A stretch of DNA of 64,000 bases from Photobacterium gaetbulicola Gung47. GTDB taxonomy: Bacteria > Pseudomonadota > Gammaproteobacteria > Enterobacterales > Vibrionaceae. This document shows positions 8,846 to 17,830 of this stretch, one piece after another; position 1 is the stretch's first letter; every line of letters starts with the position of its first letter. The DNA is taken from contig CP005974.1 in assembly GCA_000940995.1 (NCBI GenBank), positions 3,720,001-3,784,000 of the forward strand, in the 5' to 3' direction. A model generated the notes under the pieces. That model searched no databases. It was not told the DNA's origin and worked only from the letters and a program-made list of their open reading frames with translations. The position numbers and the translations under genes were made by a program.

Positions 8846-9048
8846 CAATCGAGGTTGCGGCCGCGGATACTGATACTGCCATTGACCTTCCAGATAGAAT
8901 GATCAGACTTTTCGCCGGCACCGCTGGGTACACTAATTTCTACGTGATCAAAATCATACGTCAGCTCTGCATGGCGCTCGGTCAACTTGTCATACAGCGC
9001 ACCGGCCAACTCTGGCCAATTCGTGGTGTTATCATTGCTATCTGCCAT
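8845..9048 (-). CDS. Hypothetical small acidic protein (67 aa)
   Basis: Unrecognised. The start at 9048 (MADSNDNTTNWPELAGALYD) has GAGGAG 7 nt upstream, a strong ribosome site that decides the start; the frame stays open five codons further, to a TTG. The protein looks soluble, with the segment LTYDFDHVEISVPSGAG and a C-terminus of short beta-type strands (GSISIRGRNLD). It is the first gene of a two-gene unit with the 112-aa protein. Confidence 0.6.
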   Translation of the reverse strand: MADSNDNTTNWPELAGALYDKLTERHAELTYDFDHVEISVPSGAGEKSDHSIWKVNGSISIRGRNLD

Positions 9049-9278
9049 AATGTTGCTCCTCAATCACAATAAGCCCAAGAAGGCTTTCATTTGGGGAATG
9101 GCCACTCCCTCCTCGCTCCGAGGCATTTGGCGACCACAGACTTCAATAAATATAGTGCCCGTGTCCAAAACTGCTGTAGGGATGCCTCTCATTTCCAAGA
9201 TCCGCAGCATTCACCCTCACCCGTTATATTGCTACACTGCACGCAAGATCTTGAAGCTTAGCTAATTTGGATATCCCT

Positions 9279-9773
9279 GTGAAAAAGAAGAAACAACCGG
9301 ACGTTGACACTACCAAACAATACCCTAGCCTATTCCGCCGCCTGGCTGCCTGGCTCTATGACAGCCTGGTCATCGCCGCTGTGCTAATGCTCGCCGGAGG
9401 GGTGGCTATTGGCCTGATGGCACTGCTGGTCTCCATCGGCCTAGTCGACATCAGCGGCTACGACGATGTCAGTGCCTACATGACCATGCACCCTGTGATT
9501 GGTACGCTATACACCGGCTACCTAGCCATGGTGATTGTTGGCTTCTTCACCTATTTCTGGTGCCAAGCAGGTCAGACCCTGGGGATGCGGGCATGGAAAT
9601 TACGCATCCAAAACAAAGATGGCTCAAATATCCGCCCGACACAGGCAATGATCCGTATGGCGACGTCAGCCTTTGGGCTGGGCAACTTGCTGGCACCTTT
9701 TAGCAAGACCAAGCAATCTTTCCAGGATGCCATGGCCGACTGTGAAATGGTTGTCCTGCCAAAGGCCAACTAA
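9279..9773 (+). CDS. RDD-family membrane protein
   Basis: A 164-aa RDD-domain protein with three or four hydrophobic segments. The hallmark Arg and Asp residues are in FRRLAAWLYDSLV near the N-terminus, and GQTLGMRAWKLRI follows the third segment. Some RDD proteins take part in ion or solute movement, but this one has no assigned role. I prefer the GTG at 9279 (VKKKKQ) because a weak GGAT lies 7 nt upstream; a TTG at 9267 is also possible. The gene ends at a terminator shared with lptG, which converges on it. Confidence 0.8.
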   Translation: MKKKKQPDVDTTKQYPSLFRRLAAWLYDSLVIAAVLMLAGGVAIGLMALLVSIGLVDISGYDDVSAYMTMHPVIGTLYTGYLAMVIVGFFTYFWCQAGQTLGMRAWKLRIQNKDGSNIRPTQAMIRMATSAFGLGNLLAPFSKTKQSFQDAMADCEMVVLPKAN

Positions 9774-9798
9774 CCCAGGCGACTAATCAACAGATACC

Positions 9799-9824
9799 AA
9801 AAAGGCGCCGATGGCGCCTTTTTT
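9799..9824. terminator. Bidirectional terminator between RDD gene and lptG
   Basis: AAAAAGGCGCC, a GAT loop and GGCGCCTTTTTT: a perfect GC stem flanked by A and T runs that serves both converging genes. Confidence 0.9.
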
Positions 9825-9832
9825 AGTCGAGA

Positions 9833-10903
9833 TTATAGCTTTCTTCGCAGCAGATAGATGGTGATAAACAGGAACACCAAACTCGGGCCTATTGCTCCGA
9901 TGATCGGGTGAAGTCGATAGACAATGCTCATCGGCCCGAACACTTCATTCGAAATATAGAAGCCAAAACCGAAGATCACCCCAGACAGCACCCGCGCGCC
10001 CATGGTCACCGAACGCAGCGGGCCAAAGACGAACGACAATGCCAGTAGCATCATCACTGCAATCGAGAAAGGCTGCAGCGCCTTGCGCCAGAATGCCAAG
10101 GCATAGCGCGACGCGTCCTGCTTGGAATCCTCGAGATAGTTCTTGTAGTCATACACGCCAGAGAGTGACAGCTCCTCCGGCTTGAGAGTCACAACCGCAA
10201 GCTTATCCGGGGTCAGGGTAGTCTGCCAGTGCATCTGTGGCAGGCGCTCATTGACCTGTTGCTCCCGGCCCAGAGTTGTTATCGTGACATCTTCAAGTAG
10301 CCAGCCTTTCTCGTTTTCAAACGTCGCCGACTCAGCAAAGGTGGAGTGGGTCAGCTCGTCTTTTTCGTTAAACTGCCAGATATTGATCCCGTGAAGCTCT
10401 TGCTGCTCATGAACCCGACCGATATAGATAAAATCATTGTCATCCTTGGTCCAGACTCCACGCTGGACCGAGAGGATATTGCCGCCAGAGGTCCACAGGG
10501 CACGCAGCTCACGCGCAGCTTTCTGGGCTTCTGGCGCCCCCCACTGACCAAGCAAGGTAACCATCAACATCAACGGTACCGCTGTCTTCAAAACTGACAA
10601 GCCAATATCCAGCTTGGAAAAGCCCGCCGCCTGCATCACCACCAGCTCGGAGCTCGACGCCAGCATCCCCAGGCCAATCAGTGCACCCAGCAATACAGCC
10701 ATCGGGAAAAACATCTCGATATCGCGCGGGATACTTAGCAAGACGTAAGCCAATGCCTTCCACAAGTCGTAAGTGCCATCGCCCACTTTACGCAGCTGTT
10801 CAACGTACTTGATGATGGCCGATAGCCCCACCAAGGTCGACAAAGTCAGGGCCGAGGTCGAAATCAGCGTTCGGCCAATGTATAAATCCAGAATCTTAAA
10901 CAT
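9833..10903 (-). CDS. lptG: LPS export permease LptG
   Basis: A 356-aa inner-membrane subunit of the LptB2FG exporter, which pulls lipopolysaccharide from the inner membrane and passes it to LptC. The six-helix LptF/LptG fold is apparent: hydrophobic segments at both ends around a periplasmic jellyroll domain. PRDIEMFFPMAVLLGALIGL and SSELVVMQAAGFS hold the coupling-helix region that contacts LptB. I start it at 10903 (MFKILDLYIG), giving a one-base TGATG overlap with lptF; a longer open frame to 10957 would overlap lptF by 55 bases. Confidence 0.95.
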   Translation of the reverse strand: MFKILDLYIGRTLISTSALTLSTLVGLSAIIKYVEQLRKVGDGTYDLWKALAYVLLSIPRDIEMFFPMAVLLGALIGLGMLASSSELVVMQAAGFSKLDIGLSVLKTAVPLMLMVTLLGQWGAPEAQKAARELRALWTSGGNILSVQRGVWTKDDNDFIYIGRVHEQQELHGINIWQFNEKDELTHSTFAESATFENEKGWLLEDVTITTLGREQQVNERLPQMHWQTTLTPDKLAVVTLKPEELSLSGVYDYKNYLEDSKQDASRYALAFWRKALQPFSIAVMMLLALSFVFGPLRSVTMGARVLSGVIFGFGFYISNEVFGPMSIVYRLHPIIGAIGPSLVFLFITIYLLRRKL

Positions 10904-12003
10904 CAGCCACGTCTCCGAAACTTCTCTCTCACCTTGCGCACCGGTAAGGTATCCCAACTATTAAGGGCGATCGCCACAGCAAAAATAACCCCATTGATTG
11001 ACCAAAGCCCAATATATGACGGCAGCCCTCCGTCTTCGACGGCAGACTTGGCAGCACTGATAGCCAAGAAGTAAGCCAAGTAAATCAGTACTGCCGGTAC
11101 CAGCTTGGCGAAGCGCCCTTGGCGCGGGTTAACCGCTGACAGCGGTACAACCACCATGGTCAGCAAGGGGATACATAACACCAGTGACATTCGCCACTGA
11201 AATTCGGCCTTGGCAGCCAACTCCGGGCGCTGCATCAACTCCAACGTCGGCAAGGCATCCCAATCCCGGCTCTTTTCCCGTACCGCCCGCTGGCCAATCA
11301 ACGCCTGGTAGTCATCGAACTGGGTAATGGAATAATCCAGCCGGGTCGGGATCCCCTCGTAGCGGGTGCCCTCTTTCAAGTCCAATACCTGCCGGCCATC
11401 TGGCAGCTCGCTGACATAACCACGGTCTGCCACCATCACGCTAGGACGCAGCGCATCGCGGGCGGAAAGTTGGGCAACGAACACTTTATCCAGACGGCTG
11501 CCGCTGTTGGTAATATCGTTAACAAAGACTACCCCTTGGCCATCCGGCGCGGACTGAAACTGGCCTTTCACCAACAAATCCAGACCAGAATCCGCCTTGA
11601 CCTGCTCCATCAACTGCTCGGTTTTTTCCACCGACCACGGAGCCAGCCACAGGGCATTGAAAGCCGCCACCGAGCCGGTGATAATCGCCAGCCACAACGC
11701 TGCCTGAATCAAGAACTTATTGCCAATACCAGTGGCATTCATCACGGTAATTTCACTTTCGGCATACAAGCGGCCGAAAGTCAGCAAAATACCGATGTAC
11801 AAACTGAGCGGTAACATCAGTAGAGCCATGGAAGGCATGTATAAACCGAGCAAGGTCGCGATCAAATCACTCGGGATGGAACCCTCTGTTGCATCAGCTA
11901 GAATGCGAATAAATTTCTGACTGATAAAGACAAGAAAAAGGACAAAAAGCACTGCAAATTGGCTTTTTAATGTCTCACGCGTCAAATACCGAACAATAAT
12001 CAC
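10903..12003 (-). CDS. lptF: LPS export permease LptF
   Basis: A 366-aa partner of LptG, the usual length. It starts MIIVRYLTRETLKSQ and shows ESEITVMNATGIGNKF in the coupling region, then a periplasmic domain and C-terminal helices. It is first in the lptFG operon, divergent from pepA across 196 bp, the same arrangement as in Escherichia coli. Confidence 0.95.
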   Translation of the reverse strand: MIIVRYLTRETLKSQFAVLFVLFLVFISQKFIRILADATEGSIPSDLIATLLGLYMPSMALLMLPLSLYIGILLTFGRLYAESEITVMNATGIGNKFLIQAALWLAIITGSVAAFNALWLAPWSVEKTEQLMEQVKADSGLDLLVKGQFQSAPDGQGVVFVNDITNSGSRLDKVFVAQLSARDALRPSVMVADRGYVSELPDGRQVLDLKEGTRYEGIPTRLDYSITQFDDYQALIGQRAVREKSRDWDALPTLELMQRPELAAKAEFQWRMSLVLCIPLLTMVVVPLSAVNPRQGRFAKLVPAVLIYLAYFLAISAAKSAVEDGGLPSYIGLWSINGVIFAVAIALNSWDTLPVRKVREKFRRRG

Positions 12004-12199
12004 GCTTTAATTACCCATAGAAAACTTGTTTTTTTACTGGAATCACTATAATTTTTCGGTTAATCAGTTATTTTTTTAATCTTTCGGCTAATTGTTAACC
12101 TGCACTTTAATCCTATACCGAATTTATGGTCCAGCAACATAAGTGCGGCATTATCTAACATTTAGCTTTAATTGTCTTTATTAGGATGTAGGAGTACGC
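12004..12199. promoter_or_regulatory. Divergent lptF/pepA promoter region
   Basis: An AT-rich 196-bp gap that must hold both promoters. A TATAAT occurs on the plus strand at 12047-12052, but its best -35 is only 14 bp away, so I do not assign start sites. pepA is preceded by GGATGTAGGAG. Confidence 0.4.
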
Positions 12200-13708
12200 A
12201 TGGAGTTTAGTGTAAAAAGTGGTAGCCCCGAGAAACAGCGCAGTGCCTGTATCGTCGTTGGCGTATTCGAACCACGTCGCCTTTCTCCCATTGCCGAACA
12301 GCTCGACAAAATTAGCGATGGCTATATCAGCTCACTACTTCGCCGTGGTGATCTAGAAGGCAAGCCTGGCCAAATGCTGCTGCTTCACCATGTACCAAAC
12401 GTATTATCAGAGCGTGTATTACTGGTTGGTTGTGGTAAAGAGCGCGAACTTGATGAACGCCAGTACAAGCAGATCATCAAAAAAACCATTAGCACCCTGA
12501 ACGAAACCGGCTCGATGGAAGCGGTCTGCTTCCTGACCGAGCTGCACGTCAAGGGACGCGATACCTACTGGAAAGTCCGCCAGGCCGTTGAAACGACCAA
12601 GGACAGCCTGTACACCTTCAACCAGTTCAAGAGCAACAAGCCGGAAACCCGCCGTCCGCTGCGCAAGCTGGTCTTCAATGTACCGACCCGCCGCGAGCTT
12701 TCTCTGGGCGAACGTGCCATTTCACACGGCCTGGCTGTCGCCTCTGGCGTCAAAGCCGGTAAAGATCTCGGCAACATGCCACCAAACGTGGCCAACCCCG
12801 CTTACCTGGCTTCACAGGCCCGCCGCCTGGCTGATGATTTCGATACCGTTAGTACCAAGATCATTGGCGAGCAAGAAATGAAAGAGCTAGGCATGACCTC
12901 ATACCTAGCCGTTGGCCAAGGGTCGAAAAACGAAGCCATGATGTCGGTCATCGAATACAAGGGCAACCCGGATTCAGATGCCAAGCCAATCGTCCTAATC
13001 GGTAAGGGGCTGACCTTCGACTCCGGCGGTATCTCTATCAAGCCATCTGCCCAGATGGATGAGATGAAATACGACATGTGCGGTGCGGCGACTGTCTTTG
13101 GCGCCATGAAGGCTCTGGCCAAGCTCAACCTACCGATCAATGTAGTAGGCATCCTGGCTGGTTGTGAAAACATGCCGGGTGGCGGTGCCTACCGTCCGGG
13201 TGACATCCTGACGACTATGTCTGGCCAGACAGTGGAAGTGCTAAATACCGATGCCGAAGGCCGCCTGGTACTTTGCGACGCCCTGACTTACGTTGAGCGT
13301 TTCGAACCAGAGTGCGTTGTTGATGTCGCGACACTGACTGGCGCCTGTGTAGTGGCACTGGGTAACCATATCAGTGGTCTGCTTTCGAACCACAACCCGC
13401 TGGCCCACGAGCTGATCAACGCCTCCGAGCAAGCGGGTGACCGTGCGTGGCGTCTGCCAATGAATGACGAGTACCAAGAGCAGCTGAACAGCCCGTTTGC
13501 CGATATGGCCAACCTGGGCTCGCCTGGCGCGGGTACCATTACCGCAGGTTGCTTCCTGTCTCGCTTTGCCAAGAAATACAACTGGGCGCACCTGGATATT
13601 GCCGGTACCGCTTGGGTCGGTGGCAAGGCAAAAGGGGCAACCGGTCGTCCGGTCCCATTGCTGGTCCAGTTCCTGCTCAACCGAGCCGGCCTAGAGAACG
13701 TCGAATAA
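12200..13708 (+). CDS. pepA: Leucyl aminopeptidase PepA
   Basis: A 502-aa M17 family aminopeptidase that removes N-terminal residues, notably Leu, with two metal ions per subunit. The metal and catalytic motifs GKGLTFDSGGISIKP and NTDAEGRLVL are intact in the C-terminal domain. In Escherichia coli the same protein also binds DNA (carAB control and plasmid dimer resolution). That is relevant here because pyrBI and arginine genes lie nearby, but the DNA role is not visible in this sequence. holC and valS follow, the conserved gammaproteobacterial order. Confidence 0.97.
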   Translation: MEFSVKSGSPEKQRSACIVVGVFEPRRLSPIAEQLDKISDGYISSLLRRGDLEGKPGQMLLLHHVPNVLSERVLLVGCGKERELDERQYKQIIKKTISTLNETGSMEAVCFLTELHVKGRDTYWKVRQAVETTKDSLYTFNQFKSNKPETRRPLRKLVFNVPTRRELSLGERAISHGLAVASGVKAGKDLGNMPPNVANPAYLASQARRLADDFDTVSTKIIGEQEMKELGMTSYLAVGQGSKNEAMMSVIEYKGNPDSDAKPIVLIGKGLTFDSGGISIKPSAQMDEMKYDMCGAATVFGAMKALAKLNLPINVVGILAGCENMPGGGAYRPGDILTTMSGQTVEVLNTDAEGRLVLCDALTYVERFEPECVVDVATLTGACVVALGNHISGLLSNHNPLAHELINASEQAGDRAWRLPMNDEYQEQLNSPFADMANLGSPGAGTITAGCFLSRFAKKYNWAHLDIAGTAWVGGKAKGATGRPVPLLVQFLLNRAGLENVE

Positions 13709-13719
13709 CATTGACGCTA

Positions 13720-13742
13720 GAGGGGGGCCAAATGGCCCCCCT
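13720..13742 (+). terminator. Hairpin after pepA
   Basis: GGGGGGCCA and TGGCCCCC pair across an AA loop. Only a short, mixed T stretch follows, so termination is probably partial, allowing read-through into holC. Confidence 0.5.
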
Positions 13743-13762
13743 CGTTTATAGAGTATAACGCC

Positions 13763-14215
13763 ATGACTCATGCTACTTTTTATATAATCAATGAACAGCA
13801 ACATGCCGAGGATAACGACTTCCAGCTGCATTTTGCTTGTCATCAAGCAGCCATGAGTTACCGCCAGGGCCACAAAGTCTACCTCCTCGCTGCCGACAAA
13901 ACACAGGCAGAACAGATAGATGAGTATTTATGGCAACTGGATCCCGATAACTTCGTGCCCCATAACCTGATTGGTGAAGGCCCCCGAGGCGGTTCACCGG
14001 TCGAGATTGGCTGGCCCGGACTGCGCCACAGCGGACGGCGCGGGATCCTGATTAATTTGGGACAAGACGCACCAAATTTTGCCGTTACCTTCTCACAAGT
14101 GGTAGACTTCGTCCCTTGCGATGAAAAACAGAAGCAATTGGCACGCGAACGCTACAAGCAATATCGCCAGGCTGGTATTCAGCTCAACACCGCCAATGCT
14201 GCTAAGACGCCCTAA
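13763..14215 (+). CDS. holC: DNA polymerase III chi subunit HolC
   Basis: A 150-aa chi subunit of the clamp-loader complex, which links the polymerase to single-strand binding protein. Family features include the N-terminal ATFYII strand, CHQAAMSYRQGHKVYLLA, the region DPDNFVPHNLIGEGP, and ILINLGQDAPNF. It lies between pepA and valS as in Escherichia coli. Its start is 54 bp after pepA. Confidence 0.93.
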   Translation: MTHATFYIINEQQHAEDNDFQLHFACHQAAMSYRQGHKVYLLAADKTQAEQIDEYLWQLDPDNFVPHNLIGEGPRGGSPVEIGWPGLRHSGRRGILINLGQDAPNFAVTFSQVVDFVPCDEKQKQLARERYKQYRQAGIQLNTANAAKTP

Positions 14216-14242
14216 TTCCACATAGATCCTTCTAAGAGCGCT

Positions 14243-17104
14243 ATGGAAAAGACATACAACCCACAATCAATTGAAAAAGCGCTGTATCAGCGCTGGGAAG
14301 AGGCTGGTTACTTCAAGCCTCACGGTGACACATCAAAAGATGCCTACAGCATCATGATCCCACCGCCGAACGTCACAGGTAGCCTGCACATGGGCCACGC
14401 GTTCCAGGATACCATCATGGACACCCTGATCCGCTGTGAGCGCATGAAGGGCAAGAACACCCTATGGCAAGTCGGTACCGACCACGCAGGTATCGCGACC
14501 CAGATGGTTGTGGAGCGTAAGATTGCTGCCGAAGAAGGCAAGACCAAGCACGACTACGGCCGTGACGCTTTCATCGATAAAATCTGGGAGTGGAAAGGCG
14601 AGTCTGGTGGCACTATCACCAAGCAGCTTCGTCGCCTAGGCGCTTCTGTAGACTGGGACCGTGAGCGCTTCACGATGGATGACGGCCTATCCAACGCGGT
14701 TCAAGAAGTTTTCGTTCGCCTGTTCGAAGACGATTTGATCTACCGCGGCAAGCGCCTGGTTAACTGGGACCCGAAACTGCACACCGCAATTTCAGATCTT
14801 GAAGTTGAAAACAAAGACAAGAAAGGCCACATGTGGCACTTCCGCTACCCGCTGGCTGACGGCGTGAAAACGGCTGAAGGCAAAGACTACATCGTGGTAG
14901 CAACAACTCGTCCGGAAACCATGCTGGGTGATACCGGTGTGGCCGTAAACCCGGAAGATCCACGTTACAAAGATCTGATCGGCAAGGAAATCCTACTGCC
15001 AATCGTTGACCGCCGTATTCCAATCGTGGGTGACGAGCACGCCGACATGGAAAAAGGTACAGGTTGTGTGAAGATCACCCCTGCGCACGACTTCAACGAC
15101 TATGAAGTGGGCAAGCGCCACAGCCTGCCGATGATCAACATCCTGACGTTCAACGCTGATATTCGCAACGCCGCTGAAGTGTTCACTACCAATGGTGAGC
15201 CAAGCGATGCCTACAGCACTGAACTGCCAGAGAAATACCACGGCATGGAGCGCTTTGCTGCGCGTAAAGCTATCGTTGCCGAATTCGACGAGCTAGGCCT
15301 GCTGGACGAAATCAAAGATCACGATCTGACGGTACCTTACGGTGACCGTGGTGGTGTGGTTATCGAGCCAATGCTAACTGACCAGTGGTACGTACGTGCT
15401 GCTCCTCTGGCAGAGCCTGCGGTTGCTGCGGTAGAAAACGGTGACATCCAATTCGTACCTAAGCAGTACGAAAACATGTACTTCTCTTGGATGCGTGATA
15501 TCCAGGATTGGTGTATCTCTCGCCAGCTTTGGTGGGGTCATCGTATCCCTGCTTGGTACGACAACGACGGTAACGTTTATGTTGGCCGCAGCGAAGAAGA
15601 AGTTCGCGAGCAGAACAACCTGGCACCGGTTGTGGTTCTTCGTCAGGACGATGACGTACTGGATACCTGGTTCTCGTCTGCGCTATGGACGTTCGGTACT
15701 CAAGGCTGGCCTGAGCAGACTGAAGATCTGAAAGTCTTCCACCCATCAGATGTACTGGTGACCGGTTTTGACATCATCTTCTTCTGGGTTGCCCGCATGA
15801 TCATGATGACCATGCACTTCTGTAAAGACGAAGACGGAAAGGCACAGGTTCCGTTCAAGACCGTATACGTAACGGGTCTGATCCGAGACGAAAACGGCGA
15901 CAAGATGTCGAAATCAAAAGGTAACGTGCTTGACCCAATCGACATGATCGACGGTATCGATCTAGAGTCACTGGTTACCAAGCGTACCGGTAACATGATG
16001 CAGCCGCAGCTGGCCGCGAAGATCGAGAAGAACACCCGCAAGACATTCGAAAACGGTATCGAACCTTACGGTACTGATGCCCTGCGCTTTACCCTTGCTG
16101 CCATGGCTTCTACCGGCCGTGACATCAACTGGGACATGAAACGCCTTGAAGGTTACCGCAACTTCTGTAACAAGCTATGGAACGCCAGCCGTTACGTACT
16201 GATGAACACAGAAGATCAAGATTGTGGTTTCGCCGCAGATGCCGAGCTAGAGTACTCGCTGGCTGACAAGTGGATCGAATCTCAGTTCGAGCTTGCAGCG
16301 AAAGAGTTCAACGGTCATATCGACAACTTCCGTCTGGACATGGCGGCGAACACGATCTACGAGTTCATCTGGAACCAGTTCTGTGACTGGTACCTAGAGC
16401 TAACCAAGCCGGTACTTTGGAAAGGCACCGAAGCGCAGCAGCGTGCAACCCGTCGTACTCTGATCACCGTACTTGAGAAGACCCTGCGCCTGGCTCACCC
16501 AGTGATCCCATACATCACCGAAACTATCTGGCAGAGCGTCAAGCCGCTGGTTGACGGTGTTGATGGCGATACCATCATGCTGCAGGCACTGCCTCAGTAC
16601 GATGAAGCGAACTTCAATGCAGAAGCGCTGGCTGACATCGAGTGGGTGAAGAGCTTTATCACCAGCATCCGTAACCTGCGTGCCGAGTACGACATTGCCC
16701 CAAGCAAACCGCTTGATGTGATGCTAAAAGCCGCAAACGAGAAAGATGCAGCACGCCTTGAAGCCAACAAGCAAGTACTGGTTTCCCTAGCCAAGCTAGA
16801 GAACATCCGAGTACTGGCTGCCGGTGAAGAGACACCAGCCTGTGCAACATCACTGGTTGGCAAGTCTGAGCTGATGATCCCAATGGCAGGCCTAATTGAC
16901 AAAGACGCTGAGCTTGATCGCCTAGCGAAAGAAATCAAGAAGACCGAAGGTGAAATCAAGCGCATCGAAGGCAAGCTAGGCAACGAAGGTTTCGTTGCTA
17001 AAGCCCCTGAAGCGGTTGTTGCCAAAGAGCGCGAGAAGCTTGATGGTTACAAAGAGACTCTAGTGAAACTGGCCGAGCAGCAAGCGACTATCGCAGCCTT
17101 GTAA
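14243..17104 (+). CDS. valS: Valyl-tRNA synthetase
   Basis: A 953-aa class I aminoacyl-tRNA synthetase that charges tRNA-Val. The HIGH-type motif is PPNVTGSLHMGHAF (about residues 42-55) and the KMSKS loop is DKMSKSKGNVLDP. The editing domain (TTRPETMLGDTGVAV) lies between them, and the C-terminal coiled coil typical of ValRS is visible (DKDAELDRLAKEIKKTEGEI). It starts 27 bp after holC. Codon choice is strongly biased, as in highly expressed genes. Confidence 0.98.
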   Translation: MEKTYNPQSIEKALYQRWEEAGYFKPHGDTSKDAYSIMIPPPNVTGSLHMGHAFQDTIMDTLIRCERMKGKNTLWQVGTDHAGIATQMVVERKIAAEEGKTKHDYGRDAFIDKIWEWKGESGGTITKQLRRLGASVDWDRERFTMDDGLSNAVQEVFVRLFEDDLIYRGKRLVNWDPKLHTAISDLEVENKDKKGHMWHFRYPLADGVKTAEGKDYIVVATTRPETMLGDTGVAVNPEDPRYKDLIGKEILLPIVDRRIPIVGDEHADMEKGTGCVKITPAHDFNDYEVGKRHSLPMINILTFNADIRNAAEVFTTNGEPSDAYSTELPEKYHGMERFAARKAIVAEFDELGLLDEIKDHDLTVPYGDRGGVVIEPMLTDQWYVRAAPLAEPAVAAVENGDIQFVPKQYENMYFSWMRDIQDWCISRQLWWGHRIPAWYDNDGNVYVGRSEEEVREQNNLAPVVVLRQDDDVLDTWFSSALWTFGTQGWPEQTEDLKVFHPSDVLVTGFDIIFFWVARMIMMTMHFCKDEDGKAQVPFKTVYVTGLIRDENGDKMSKSKGNVLDPIDMIDGIDLESLVTKRTGNMMQPQLAAKIEKNTRKTFENGIEPYGTDALRFTLAAMASTGRDINWDMKRLEGYRNFCNKLWNASRYVLMNTEDQDCGFAADAELEYSLADKWIESQFELAAKEFNGHIDNFRLDMAANTIYEFIWNQFCDWYLELTKPVLWKGTEAQQRATRRTLITVLEKTLRLAHPVIPYITETIWQSVKPLVDGVDGDTIMLQALPQYDEANFNAEALADIEWVKSFITSIRNLRAEYDIAPSKPLDVMLKAANEKDAARLEANKQVLVSLAKLENIRVLAAGEETPACATSLVGKSELMIPMAGLIDKDAELDRLAKEIKKTEGEIKRIEGKLGNEGFVAKAPEAVVAKEREKLDGYKETLVKLAEQQATIAAL

Positions 17105-17126
17105 TCGCCAGTCATTACACGTCATT

Positions 17127-17153
17127 AAAAGTCGGCCATGTGCCGGCTTTTTT
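17127..17153 (+). terminator. Terminator of valS
   Basis: AAAAGTCGGC and GCCGGCTTTTTT form a stem with one G-T pair, followed by T residues. Confidence 0.85.
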
Positions 17154-17274
17154 ATTGCCAGCGTTCCCTTAATACCGAACTATCCGCTTCCCCCTTCCCT
17201 TCCCGGCGATTAGAGCAAGGCATTCGATCATAGGTCACACCTATCAAAGCGATAGATGATAATAGATTGCAAGT

Positions 17275-17293
17275 GATAACAATTATCATTAAC
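17275..17293. promoter_or_regulatory. Fur-box-like operator
   Basis: GATAACAATTATCATTAAC matches 15 of 19 positions of the classical Fur box and lies 31 bp before the start of the DUF2061 gene. A second partial repeat (GATAGATGATAATAG) lies just upstream at 17251-17265. Iron control of the gene is inferred. Confidence 0.55.
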
Positions 17294-17323
17294 ATGAAAT
17301 TATCCACTGAGGGAGAGACCGCC

Positions 17324-17794
17324 ATGACAAAAACCATTAGCTTTGCCATTATCCACTTCTTTGTCGCTTTCAGCGTTGCCTACTTACTGACAGGCGAGAT
17401 CCTGATCAGCAGCCTGATCGCCATGATAGAGCCAATGGTCAATACGGTGGCTTTCTACTTCCATGAAAAAGCCTGGCAAACCAAGGCACTGCTTCGCAGT
17501 GGCTTTGCCAACCCGGGACGCAAAACCTTCAGCTTTGCCGTTGTGCACTTCAGCGTCGCGTTTGGTGTTGCCTACCTGCTAACCGGCGATTTGCTGATTG
17601 GTAGCGTAATGGCCATGATTGAACCGGCTATCAACACCGTCGCCTACTATTTCCACGAGCGTATCTGGCAGAAGAAAACCGCCAAGCAAGCCGCCAAAGA
17701 AGCGATGGGGCACCTTGCTTGTCACCATGGTGAATTGCAGCAATGCGCCGACGTCAGCGATATCTCGGTTGACAACGTTGCGAGAAGCAACTAA
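17324..17794 (+). CDS. DUF2061 membrane protein, internally duplicated
   Basis: A 156-aa protein made of two copies of the DUF2061 unit. The first copy has FAIIHFFVAFSVAYLLTGE and MIEPMVNTVAFYFHEKAWQ; the second has FAVVHFSVAFGVAYLLTGD and MIEPAINTVAYYFHERIWQ. Each unit holds two short hydrophobic segments, so four spans are likely. The tail is Lys/Ala-rich and then Cys/His-containing (CHHGELQQC). The start at 17324 has GGGAGAG upstream; an ATG at 17294 is weaker. The function of the family is unknown. The Fur-like site just upstream suggests that it is made under iron limitation. Confidence 0.85.
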   Translation: MTKTISFAIIHFFVAFSVAYLLTGEILISSLIAMIEPMVNTVAFYFHEKAWQTKALLRSGFANPGRKTFSFAVVHFSVAFGVAYLLTGDLLIGSVMAMIEPAINTVAYYFHERIWQKKTAKQAAKEAMGHLACHHGELQQCADVSDISVDNVARSN

Positions 17795-17830
17795 TTTTAA
17801 TTGCACGACGCAACCAAAAGAGCCAAATGA

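Noticed and set aside
9833..10957. A longer LptG starting at 10957
   Set aside because: It would overlap lptF by 55 bases and add residues absent from the family; the ATG at 10903 gives the usual one-base overlap.
12027..12052. TTGTTT-N14-TATAAT as the pepA promoter
   Set aside because: The 14-bp spacer is too short for sigma-70; the -10 may be real, but the pair is not convincing.
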